Positions 38,392 through 46,642 of a stretch of 64,000 nt of DNA are shown here, in pieces (the first letter of the stretch is position 1; the number at the start of each line of letters is the position of its first letter). Under the pieces are notes generated by a model, which was not told the DNA's origin, searched no databases, and saw only the letters and a list, made by a program, of their open reading frames with translations. The position numbers and the translations under genes were made by a program. Origin of the DNA: Fulvivirga maritima (GTDB lineage Bacteria; Bacteroidota; Bacteroidia; Cytophagales; Cyclobacteriaceae); NCBI RefSeq assembly GCF_021389955.1, contig NZ_CP089980.1:6133001-6197000 (forward strand). The letters run 5' to 3'.

Positions 38392-39366
38392 ATGATTATC
38401 CGTAATTAGTCATATGCTGTAATGTTAGCTATAACGAGCCTATCAAAGAGCTTATCACCAAAGTATCGTCTATTGAGTTTGTAAACAAACTCATTGAGAT
38501 ACAATTGAAGGTACTTTCCTTTAATCTTATGGTAGTTCCCTAGAAATGTTCTTTTGGCATTGCTAATGGTGATATGCACCCATTTAAGTGTCTCGTTAGT
38601 GGTTTGCTTATTAGATTTCTCAGTAATGTGAAGCTCTATATAATCAGCAATGTTAACATAGGAAGTGCTTTGGTCTGAAAAAACAATACTTTGTTCATCA
38701 ATGGATGATTGTAATACATGATCTACTTCCTGTGAACTGTGGCCTTTAAGTACTTTAGCTTTGAAATAACGACATTGACGTTCTTTTTTTCCTGTTTCCA
38801 AGTCTTCTAAAGGAGTAGATTCAGCCATTACTGCTACATTTTGTTTTCCTGCCGCTCCTCTACCTCTTTTCCCTTTATTCTTCTCGATCTCAGTTGATTC
38901 CACTGTAAAATAGCCCTCATCCATCTCAATCATTCCCTCTAAAGTGTATCTGGAATCTCGATTTCCCATGGCTTTTCTCAGTTTATGAACCATTGCCCAT
39001 ACGGGCTCATATCGTTTCAATCCCAATTGCTTCTGAATCTCCTTGCTGGAAAAACCTTTTTTGGTAACACTCATTAAAAACATTGTTTTGTACCAAACCA
39101 GAAAAGAAAGGTTAGAGTCTTGCATGATCGTGCCGCTACGTAAAGAAGTTCTACTTCGGCAAGCTTTACACTCATAGCTCCATCGGCTTTTTATCCAATA
39201 ATGCTGATCATGACCGCAACGGTGACATATAACTCCTAACTTGTCTCGTTCTCCTTTAAAATGCTCTCTGCATGATTGTTCATCACTGAAGTGGGTAGTG
39301 AAACTGAATATATCCATACACTAATTTAATACTTTTTTTACATTATGGGTAATTACGGATAATCAT
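38392..39366 (-). mobile_element. IS1595-family insertion sequence (complete, about 975 bp)
   Basis: Bounded by a perfect 17-bp terminal inverted repeat (atgattatccgtaatta at 38392-38408; its reverse complement at 39350-39366) and by the 11-bp direct repeat aaaagtgtaat on both sides. It contains one intact transposase gene on the minus strand. Ends, repeat and ORF all look undamaged, suggesting recent insertion. Confidence 0.88.
38406..39317 (-). CDS. IS1595-family (ISXO2-like) transposase
   Basis: 303-residue DDE-type transposase. N-terminal zinc ribbon (CHRCGHDQHYWIK and ECKACRSRTS) for DNA binding, then the ISXO2-like catalytic domain with EMDEGYF (first Asp), VFSDQSTSY (second Asp) and the C-terminal HITISNAKRTFLGNYHKIKGKYLQLYLNEF split motif containing HxxISNxK, typical of the family. 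Full length and without stops. Confidence 0.92.
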   Translation of the reverse strand: MDIFSFTTHFSDEQSCREHFKGERDKLGVICHRCGHDQHYWIKSRWSYECKACRSRTSLRSGTIMQDSNLSFLVWYKTMFLMSVTKKGFSSKEIQKQLGLKRYEPVWAMVHKLRKAMGNRDSRYTLEGMIEMDEGYFTVESTEIEKNKGKRGRGAAGKQNVAVMAESTPLEDLETGKKERQCRYFKAKVLKGHSSQEVDHVLQSSIDEQSIVFSDQSTSYVNIADYIELHITEKSNKQTTNETLKWVHITISNAKRTFLGNYHKIKGKYLQLYLNEFVYKLNRRYFGDKLFDRLVIANITAYD

Positions 39367-39377
39367 AAAAGTGTAAT
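39367..39377. repeat. Direct repeat (right) flanking the IS1595-type element
   Basis: aaaagtgtaat, identical to 38381-38391. Eleven bases further right, 39388-39397 reads tgattatccg, the same as the first ten bases of the IS end. Confidence 0.6.
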
Positions 39378-39433
39378 TTTACTTCCTGATTATCCGGGGA
39401 AATTATAATTTCGCGATTCTAAAACTATTACTT

Positions 39434-40144
39434 ATGGGAAGAGCATTTGAATACCGCAGAGCGGCCAAAGAAAAAAGGTGGGACAAGATGTCCAAACTAT
39501 TTCCTAAACTGGCCAAAGCCATCACAGTAGCCGCCAAAGAAGGAGGCACTGATCCTGACATGAACGCCAAGCTAAGGACAGCCATCCAAAATGCTAAGGC
39601 TCAAAACATGCCTAAAGATAACATTGATGCCGCTATAAAACGGGCTGATGGCAAAGATGCTGATGCTTATGTAGAGGTAAACTATGAAGGTAAAGGACCT
39701 CACGGTGTTCTTGTTTTTGTAGAATGTGCTACTGATAACACCACCAGAACTGTAGCTAACGTAAAATCTTACTTTAATAAAGCAGGCGGCAGCCTGGTAC
39801 CTTCTGGATCTTTAGAATTTATGTTCAACAGAAATGCTGTTTTCGAATTTGAAAAAGCTGAAGACATGGATCTTGAAGAATTAGAGCTAGAGCTTATTGA
39901 TGCCGGCATGGAAGAAATTGAAGAGCAGGAAGGTAAAGTCTATGTGTATGGAGATTACACCCAGTTCGGAAGTATTTCAAAAGCTTTAGAAGATTTAAAT
40001 ATTGAGGTAACAAAAGCGTCTCTACAACGTTTTCCTACTACACCTGTAGACTTCACAGAAGAGCAGTTGGAAGAAATAGAGAAAATGCTTGATAAAGTTG
40101 AAGACGACGACGACGTTCAAGCGGTATACACTAACATAGCTTAA
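39434..40144 (+). CDS. yebC: YebC/TACO1-family protein
   Basis: 236-residue protein of the YebC family, now associated with translation of difficult proline-rich motifs, formerly with DNA-binding regulation. Motifs: [57 protein letters not shown], and VYEGKGPHG-like [15 protein letters not shown]. The C-terminus is acidic ([14 protein letters not shown]). The stop overlaps the next ATG by one base (TAATG). Confidence 0.95.
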   Translation: MGRAFEYRRAAKEKRWDKMSKLFPKLAKAITVAAKEGGTDPDMNAKLRTAIQNAKAQNMPKDNIDAAIKRADGKDADAYVEVNYEGKGPHGVLVFVECATDNTTRTVANVKSYFNKAGGSLVPSGSLEFMFNRNAVFEFEKAEDMDLEELELELIDAGMEEIEEQEGKVYVYGDYTQFGSISKALEDLNIEVTKASLQRFPTTPVDFTEEQLEEIEKMLDKVEDDDDVQAVYTNIA

Positions 40145-40611
40145 TGGCAGCTTCAAGTTTTGCACAACGGTTAAAAAGTCTAAACATAGTCCACTGGATT
40201 ATTGCTTTACCCCTGGTCATGGGAGGATTAATAATATTCTCCCTTAACATGAACCAACCGGCAGTAGGTCCCGGTCAAACTATAGATTATTTAATCTACG
40301 TGCCTCTTTTGGCAATGGTAATGATTTTGCCTATCAGCAATATCATATACACCCAAATGCTAAAAAAGCACTACAGCAAGCCGTTAACAGCAAAATTTGA
40401 AGCTTATAAAGGGGCTTTTATCCTAAGAGATTCTTTATTTGAAATACCTGGCATACTCACGTGTATAATAGCTTATGTCTTAGGAAATAACTTCATACTC
40501 ATTATCATCCCAGCTATTTTATTACAGTTTTATTCTAACAGACCTGTACTGAAAAAAATCAGTTACGACTTAAGGCTTACTCCTGAACAGGAAAAAGAAA
40601 TATTGGCCTAA
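40144..40611 (+). CDS. Small integral membrane protein, unknown function
   Basis: 155 residues with four likely membrane segments (about 19-35, 49-65, 98-115, 118-132). It has no motif I recognise. Translationally coupled to yebC by TAATG overlap, so co-expressed. Its end overlaps the convergent flavoprotein gene by 4 bp. Similar small membrane proteins follow yebC in some Cytophagales, but I cannot name the family. Confidence 0.65.
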   Translation: MAASSFAQRLKSLNIVHWIIALPLVMGGLIIFSLNMNQPAVGPGQTIDYLIYVPLLAMVMILPISNIIYTQMLKKHYSKPLTAKFEAYKGAFILRDSLFEIPGILTCIIAYVLGNNFILIIIPAILLQFYSNRPVLKKISYDLRLTPEQEKEILA

Positions 40612-42104
40612 GTCAAAATATCCTCATAAGCTCCATTTACATGTACTCGAGCGCTGAGATGCCCCTTTAATGATTCCGGCTTGAGTAATGAAGTGCCAAG
40701 CAGCATCCTTACACACTCCTGTATCCCTTCTGTAATAGACGGATGAGGATGAACACATTCCGCTAACTCTTCCACTCCTTTATCCATACTTATAAGCAGA
40801 GCCACCGCCTGTATAGCACTAGAAGCCTGATTACCCACTACCCTCATACCTAGCAGGCGCATTTTATCATCATTAGAAACTAACAATTTTATAAAGCCTT
40901 GTGTATTTCTCTTTGCTATTGCTCTGGGTATACATCGGTAATCAAGCGTAACCACTTTATAAGAAATACCCTTTTTAATAGCTTGTTGCTCATTAAGCCC
41001 TACCCCGGCTACCTCCGGATCCAGAAACATAATAGTAGAGATGTTTTCATACATCAGCTTTCTTTCAGGGTTCCCGAAAATGCGCTCCACAGCGTACCGC
41101 CCTTCAAGCTCGCCCACGTTAACCAATGCTATATCTGCAGTTAAGTCACCTACCGCGTATATATTACTCTCACTAGTCTGTGTTTGATTATCTTCTACAC
41201 CTCTATGGTTTAAAGTGATGTTTACATTATCACTCCATAAGTTTTCATAATTAGGCACACGCCCCACAGCCACCAATGCCTTCTCTACATTAAAGACTTC
41301 ATTAGAGCCATCAGTATATTCCAGTTCATACTCTACCCTATCGTGAATCACCTCCATTCTTACTAACTGGGAATTTCTATGGATATGTACGCCATTATTT
41401 TCCATGTTACGCTCTATCACATTCACCACATCTTCATCTTCAAAAGGCAGAATGTGATCTCCTTTGTCTATAAGGTGAACTTTTGTTTTTCCAAAACCGG
41501 AAAATATTGTAGCAAACTCACACCCAATAACCCCCGCTCCTACTATCACCATACTTTCGGGGAAGTCATCTAGTGTTTCTATGCTATCACTGGTAATAAT
41601 AATTTTTTCATCTATAGGTATGTTAGGCAACTTTCTGGGTCTACTGCCTGTAGCCAAAACAATATGATCAGCCTCCACTATCTGTTCCTTACCTGAAGCG
41701 TCAATTATTTGCACCTCATGTGGCGTGAGTAAATGAGCCGTACCTTCTTTATAAGTGAGCAAACCCATCATTTGAGTATTTCTCAGAGAGGTCATGTTAT
41801 CCAAAAGCATCGCTTGCCTTTCACTAACAGCCCTTAGCACCTCTCTTTTTATTTCATTGAAATCAGCATCAGGCGGCTCCAAATTAAACCTACTCAGGTG
41901 CCTGCTCACCAAATGAACATCTCGGGAGATCTCCCACCAGGTTTTTGAGGACAAAGCTCCTTTAGCTACTCCCCCTCCTCCTATACTTTCCTTTTCAACA
42001 AGTAAAGTTTTCTTCTTAAAATCAATTGCACGCATAGCGGCTGCATACCCTGCAGGCCCAGCTCCTATAATAACGAGATCATACTTTTCCATAACCAAAG
42101 ACAC
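40608..42104 (-). CDS. Flavin disulfide reductase-fold protein lacking the redox cysteines (dihydrolipoyl dehydrogenase-like)
   Basis: 498 residues. FAD-binding GAGPAGYAAA, NAD-binding GAGVIGCEFATIFSGFG, second FAD motif YAVGDL and the C-terminal dimerisation domain with HPHPSITE, matching the catalytic His-Glu dyad of lipoamide dehydrogenases. The CxxxxC redox motif (normally GGTCLNVGC-type) is replaced by GGGGVAKGALSSKT, so both cysteines are gone. It cannot use the normal thiol-disulfide cycle and may instead be a transhydrogenase-like or quinone-reducing enzyme. The start is MSLVMEKYDL; an ATG four codons later is also possible. Confidence 0.8.
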   Translation of the reverse strand: MSLVMEKYDLVIIGAGPAGYAAAMRAIDFKKKTLLVEKESIGGGGVAKGALSSKTWWEISRDVHLVSRHLSRFNLEPPDADFNEIKREVLRAVSERQAMLLDNMTSLRNTQMMGLLTYKEGTAHLLTPHEVQIIDASGKEQIVEADHIVLATGSRPRKLPNIPIDEKIIITSDSIETLDDFPESMVIVGAGVIGCEFATIFSGFGKTKVHLIDKGDHILPFEDEDVVNVIERNMENNGVHIHRNSQLVRMEVIHDRVEYELEYTDGSNEVFNVEKALVAVGRVPNYENLWSDNVNITLNHRGVEDNQTQTSESNIYAVGDLTADIALVNVGELEGRYAVERIFGNPERKLMYENISTIMFLDPEVAGVGLNEQQAIKKGISYKVVTLDYRCIPRAIAKRNTQGFIKLLVSNDDKMRLLGMRVVGNQASSAIQAVALLISMDKGVEELAECVHPHPSITEGIQECVRMLLGTSLLKPESLKGHLSARVHVNGAYEDILT

Positions 42105-42437
42105 TTATATAAATATACGATTTCATAGTATTTTTCCACTACTAATAACCCGTTAATACCAATTCAGTTATACAAAGTGGCTAGAAGATACAGGAAATTT
42201 TAAATTCTACATTATTTCTTACTTAAATCTTACATCAACGTATTTTTTTATAAATCATGGGAATATTATTATTTGTATTAAAATTTCAACTATACATTTC
42301 ATTGGTAATTAATATAAAATATTTATAACATTTATTATTTATGATTAAAATATTCTTATATTTTTTATTGATCATAGATTTAAATAGCTATAATATTGTA
42401 TTACAAAACATTTATAACTATTTAAACTATTTACAAA
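42105..42437. other. Very AT-rich intergenic region upstream of the peptide cassette
   Basis: 333 bp between the divergent flavoprotein gene and the small peptide gene. It is unusually AT-rich, with many ATTTATAA-type tracts between 42290 and 42430. No TAnnTTTG box at a good distance and no ORF was found. Confidence 0.5.
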
Positions 42438-42572
42438 ATGAAAACGGTAGTAACTAAAAGCAAGGAAACGCAGAAGAAAGAAGAGTTAATTTCCAAACTA
42501 ATGCAAAACAACAAAGACAACTTCAGTAGCCCCTGCCTGATACAGTGCAGTATCATCGGTGGAAATGAGTAA
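42438..42572 (+). CDS. Small Cys-containing peptide, RiPP-precursor-like
   Basis: 44 codons from ATG at 42438 to TAA at 42570. The N-terminal two thirds is charged and helical (KSKETQKKEELISKLMQNN) and the C-terminal tail is uncharged with two Cys four residues apart (SSPCLIQCSIIGG, Cys33 and Cys37). A leader-plus-core layout of this kind is typical of ribosomally made, modified peptides in Bacteroidota. A strong intrinsic terminator follows 11 bp after the stop, and a GRDP-like gene follows that. No modification enzyme or peptidase-transporter is nearby, so a RiPP identity is only a hypothesis. Confidence 0.55.
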   Translation: MKTVVTKSKETQKKEELISKLMQNNKDNFSSPCLIQCSIIGGNE

Positions 42573-42583
42573 TAAAAACCATT

Positions 42584-42620
42584 GGGAGTCACCCTGAACC
42601 CGTGACTCCCGATTTTTTTT
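42584..42620 (+). terminator. Intrinsic terminator after the small peptide gene
   Basis: Perfect 9-bp stem gggagtcac / gtgactccc with a 9-base loop, followed by gatttttttt. It lies between the peptide gene and the GRDP-like gene, so only part of the transcripts would reach the second gene. Confidence 0.9.
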
Positions 42621-42633
42621 AAATTTTAACGGT

Positions 42634-43116
42634 ATGGAAATGAAACTGGAAAAGTATCTTGATTGTGAAAACGAAGAGTTAGTGATAGAAGGCTTTATTG
42701 ATAGGTACAATGTATCAGAAGAGGAAGCAAAGGAGATTTTTTTAGAAACCAAAAAATGGCTTTGGTTAGCCGACCAATGTATTAAAAAAGAAGGTTTTAA
42801 TCTTTTTATTGATGGTCCTTTACTGATCATTGATGAGATGTGGCACACGTTCATATTATACACCAGTGTGTATACAAAATTTTGCAAAAAGCAGTTCAAT
42901 AAATTCATTCATCATCACCCTACAAGTAAAAAAGAGCAAGCAGAAAGGGACAAGCTTATCAAGGAGAACAAGGCAGCTAATCCTTATGAAGAGAGCATAG
43001 AAAAGCAGTATAGTCTTATTTATGACTATCTGGGCGCTGAAACTTTATTAAAATGGTATGAGGTAATTCCTCAGAAGTACACCCCTAGTTATATAAAGCA
43101 GATAAGAAAATATTAA
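42634..43116 (+). CDS. GRDP-like (glycine-rich domain protein-like) small protein
   Basis: 160-residue, all-helical soluble protein. The segment IIDEMWHTFILYTSVYTKFCKKQFNKFIHHHP (residues 69-100) matches the D-x-x-WH-x-x-I ... Y-x-x-FC ... HHxP signature of the GRDP-like/DUF1399 family, and GAETLLKWYEVIP matches its tail. The clustered His, Trp and Cys residues suggest a metal or ligand site, but family biochemistry is unknown. It starts 62 bp after the small peptide gene, past a terminator, and ends in its own terminator: the two genes form a compact cassette. Confidence 0.65.
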   Translation: MEMKLEKYLDCENEELVIEGFIDRYNVSEEEAKEIFLETKKWLWLADQCIKKEGFNLFIDGPLLIIDEMWHTFILYTSVYTKFCKKQFNKFIHHHPTSKKEQAERDKLIKENKAANPYEESIEKQYSLIYDYLGAETLLKWYEVIPQKYTPSYIKQIRKY

Positions 43117-43153
43117 ATTCATTTTTTCTTTTTACCAACAGTTAAACTATTTT

Positions 43154-43190
43154 AGTATCCATTAACCTTAATGGATGCTATTTTTTTTTG
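43154..43190 (+). terminator. Intrinsic terminator after the GRDP-like gene
   Basis: Stem agtatccatta / taatggatgct (one G-T pair), loop acct, followed by a T9 run at 43181-43189. Confidence 0.85.
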
Positions 43191-43261
43191 TCGTAATAAA
43201 GAATACCCTAACCACTTAAGCCCTCTTTTTAAGTGGGTTACATGTTTATTTTGCTTTTTTT

Positions 43262-46200
43262 TTGAGCTCCATTTCAGTGGCTCAAGATATACCATTCACT
43301 ACTTACACCCCTTCAGACTATAATGCTTCATCATCTAACTGGTCTATAACTCAGGATGAAAATGGCTTATTCTATTTCGCTAATTACCAAGGCATTCTAA
43401 TATTTGATGGCTCCACCTGGGAGCTTATTCCTCTTGAAGGACAAAATATAGGTTTATCAGTAGCATATGCCAAAGGAAAAATATTCGTTGGCTCCAAAGG
43501 TGATCTCGGTTATTTAAAACCAGACATTAAAGGGAAACTTCACTTTGAATCATTAAATAGCAGCCTTTCTGAAGAAACCAGAATCCATAGCTGGTTTGAC
43601 ATAAAAAGCACAGATGAGATTACTTATTTCTATTCCAATCAGTGTATTGTGGGGATAAAAAATGATTCTATATTCGAAATTAAAACTGATAATGGGCTAT
43701 TAGGAGGACTTTTTGAAGTAGATAATGAAATCTATACCTATATCTATAAAAATGGAATTTATAAGATTGAAGAGAAAACATTGGTAAAACTGAAAGGCAC
43801 TGATCAACTCACTTATGAAAACATTGCCTATATAGACAAAAAGGATGGTAAAATCATCATTGGCACTAATAAAAATACGCTATACTCCTACAAAAACGGA
43901 CATATTCAAAGGCTACAAAACTCAATCACAGATTCCCCCATTAGCTCCTTCGCAAGCAGTTACAATTCAACCCAGAAATACAATAAGGCCATAGGCACAC
44001 AAAGTAAGGGGCTATACTTTCTAACACCGGATTATAATCCAATAAAAAGCGGCTTTCTGGAAAATCAAACGATCAAAGAGCTCTATTTTGATGATAATGG
44101 AAATCTCTGGAGTGCCTCTCAAGAGAATATATCACACTTTGAAACCTCATCTCCTTTAAAAATATCAAAAGACATCTATGATGAAACAGGCTCTATCCTC
44201 TCCTTAATAAAATGGAGAGAGACTATTTATATGGGTACTACCACTGGTTTATTTTCAAAAAAAGGTAATTCTCTTAAAAAAGTAGCCGGTATAAATGCGA
44301 AAGTATGGAGCCTAACTGTTTTTAACAATAAATTACTGATAGGCAGCGAAGCAGGCCTCTATCAACTTAACGGCAGCTTGACTGAAGTATCAGAAATAAA
44401 ACTAATCTCCAAACTCAGCTCCTGGAACGATCACCTCATTGTAGGTTCTCTTGGCCAATTAAACATTCTTTCAAAAGAACCAGAGGCCAAACTTAAGGTA
44501 ATAAAGAAAATACCATTGAAAGTCCGGCATTTTAATGATATTATGCAGATAAATGACAGTACTATATGGCTTCATTCTAAGTTTGATGGCATTTATAAAT
44601 TAGACAATATTAATGGTGATTCCGTCATAATAAATAAATTCACTACTGACAATGAATTACCTGATGTAAATGACATCAACATCTTCAATATCAACAACAA
44701 AATACTCTTTTCTACCAGCAAAGGGCTTTATCATTTCAACCCTGAAGATCAAACCTTCTCAGTAGACTCATCTCTTTCTAAAAAGCCGTATAACATTACC
44801 TATGCTACTAAATCAGAAAAAGGTATTGTGCTGTCTACTATCAATAAAACTAACCACAATAAACTGGTACACCTTACGGATAAAGGCAAAGAAATAATTA
44901 CTCCTTTTAAAAGGATTCCGAATACCTCTATTAACCTGATTTATTATGCTGACAGCACCTTATGGGTAGCCGCCAGCAATGGACTCTATACTTTTGACTA
45001 TCGCATAAAAAAAGACTACACCCGAAGCTACCCCACAGTTATCAGGCGAGTAACGTCGCAGGATTCTGCTATTTTCCTAGGTCATTATTATGAATCTAAT
45101 CAAAAGGAAAAGATACCTACTTTACTTTCTAAACAGAACAAGATATTTACCCCTACTCTGGATTTTGAGCACAATGAAATAGCGTTTCAATATAGTGCCT
45201 CTTTTTTCGAGGTGCCTGAAAGCAATTTATACAGCTATTATTTGGAAAATGAAGACAAAGGATGGTCTCGATGGGATGCTAGTTATAAAAAAGAATACAG
45301 TAACTTACCCCCCGGAGATTATGTATTTCACGTAAAGTCTAAAAATATTTACGGAGTAGAAGGCCAAGAAGCCACCTACTCTTTCTCCATATTACCTCCT
45401 TGGTACATGACCTGGTGGGCCTACGTAGGCTACACTATTTTATTAGCCTTTATAATATGGGGCGTAGTACTTGCCTATACCTATAGGGTACGTATGCAGC
45501 GTCAAAAACTTAAGCTCATAGTGGCAGACAGAACTTTTGAAGTGATTACTCAGAAAAAGGAAATAGAAAAACAGAAGAGCCTTCTAGAGAATCAATTTGA
45601 GCAGATCAAAGCCCAAAGAGACGACATTCAGGTCAAAAACCTGGAGCTCAGTCAGGCTCAGAAAAAAACCTACCAGACTAATCTGGCCCTACAAGAACTT
45701 AACAGCAACCTGGAGCTACAAGTAGAAGAAAGAACCAAAGAGATTAAATCTATGCTCACCGAGCTCCAAAAGACGAACAAGGAGCTGGATCATTTTATTT
45801 ACCGAGCCTCGCATGACCTGAAAGGGCCTATCAGCAGGATTAGCGGACTTACTTCTCTCGCCAAACTTGAGATTGAGGATAGTCCTACTAAAAACTACAT
45901 TAACCTGATTGATTATACGGCTAATAATATGAAGTCTACCCTGACCAAGCTCACTCAGGTGCACGATCTTATGACTGCAGAAGTAGTAATAGAAGAGGTA
46001 GACATTGCCACCTTACTTAGCGACATTAAAAACAGCTTAAAACATCTTGATGATCAAGATACTAACACTAAATACACTTTTGATTTTAAGGACAACCTCT
46101 GCGTTAAACAAGACAAATACCGGCTTAATATTATCTTAAGCAACCTACTGGAAAATGCCATTGTTTATAAAAGACAATCCAGGGAAGAGCACACCATAGA

Positions 46201-46456
46201 TATCAAAATAAGAAAGAAAGAAGATAAGCTAACTATTACGGTGAGTGACACAGGTATTGGAATAGAACCTGACCAAAAGGACAAAGTATTTAATATGTTT
46301 TACAAAGCCAATGATATCCACAATGGCAGCGGGCTGGGGCTCTATTTGGTAAGCCTGGCTGTAACCAAGTTAAATGGCTCCATTACCGTAGAAAGCAAAG
46401 TAAACACCTTCACTACCTTCACAGTACAGATAGGCCTACCCAAAAGCCTTACTTAG
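43262..46456 (+). CDS. Propeller-type sensor histidine kinase, signal peptide out of frame
   Basis: 1,064 codons from a TTG at 43262. Residues 1-600 form two-component-regulator propeller repeats, about 600-705 a Y_Y_Y domain (YYLENEDKGWSRW, SNLPPGDYVFHVKS), then a membrane helix near 710-740, a coiled coil, a HisKA domain with phosphoacceptor His851 (RASHDLKGPISRI) and a HATPase (NLLENA, DTGIGI, GSGLGLYL). There is no receiver or AraC domain. The sensor part must be periplasmic, yet the frame has no signal peptide. An ATG at 43242 would give MFILLFFLSSISVAQD if the T9 tract before 43264 had ten T's; with nine it hits TGA. Confidence 0.85.
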   Translation: MSSISVAQDIPFTTYTPSDYNASSSNWSITQDENGLFYFANYQGILIFDGSTWELIPLEGQNIGLSVAYAKGKIFVGSKGDLGYLKPDIKGKLHFESLNSSLSEETRIHSWFDIKSTDEITYFYSNQCIVGIKNDSIFEIKTDNGLLGGLFEVDNEIYTYIYKNGIYKIEEKTLVKLKGTDQLTYENIAYIDKKDGKIIIGTNKNTLYSYKNGHIQRLQNSITDSPISSFASSYNSTQKYNKAIGTQSKGLYFLTPDYNPIKSGFLENQTIKELYFDDNGNLWSASQENISHFETSSPLKISKDIYDETGSILSLIKWRETIYMGTTTGLFSKKGNSLKKVAGINAKVWSLTVFNNKLLIGSEAGLYQLNGSLTEVSEIKLISKLSSWNDHLIVGSLGQLNILSKEPEAKLKVIKKIPLKVRHFNDIMQINDSTIWLHSKFDGIYKLDNINGDSVIINKFTTDNELPDVNDINIFNINNKILFSTSKGLYHFNPEDQTFSVDSSLSKKPYNITYATKSEKGIVLSTINKTNHNKLVHLTDKGKEIITPFKRIPNTSINLIYYADSTLWVAASNGLYTFDYRIKKDYTRSYPTVIRRVTSQDSAIFLGHYYESNQKEKIPTLLSKQNKIFTPTLDFEHNEIAFQYSASFFEVPESNLYSYYLENEDKGWSRWDASYKKEYSNLPPGDYVFHVKSKNIYGVEGQEATYSFSILPPWYMTWWAYVGYTILLAFIIWGVVLAYTYRVRMQRQKLKLIVADRTFEVITQKKEIEKQKSLLENQFEQIKAQRDDIQVKNLELSQAQKKTYQTNLALQELNSNLELQVEERTKEIKSMLTELQKTNKELDHFIYRASHDLKGPISRISGLTSLAKLEIEDSPTKNYINLIDYTANNMKSTLTKLTQVHDLMTAEVVIEEVDIATLLSDIKNSLKHLDDQDTNTKYTFDFKDNLCVKQDKYRLNIILSNLLENAIVYKRQSREEHTIDIKIRKKEDKLTITVSDTGIGIEPDQKDKVFNMFYKANDIHNGSGLGLYLVSLAVTKLNGSITVESKVNTFTTFTVQIGLPKSLT

Positions 46457-46493
46457 GCCTCCCTTGATAATTGCATAAATCAAAACAAGATAT

Positions 46494-46526
46494 AAAAGCT
46501 GGACTGATTAAGTCCAGCTTTTTTTG
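46494..46526 (+). terminator. Intrinsic terminator after the sensor kinase
   Basis: 12-bp stem aaaagctggact / agtccagctttt with loop gatta and a T tract. Confidence 0.9.
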
Positions 46527-46642
46527 TTATAAATCTGAACACCTTCCGCTTTAGCGTCTTCGAAAAGTGCAAAATCGTGAGTGGTTTTATTAATAAATCT
46601 GAAGGAATATCGATTTAGAATAGTATAGACACACCGATCCCT

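Noticed and set aside
42242-42437. Possible promoter boxes before the small peptide gene
   Set aside because: Several AT-rich near matches exist but none fits TAnnTTTG with a TTG at 19-20 bases; the base composition makes chance matches expected.
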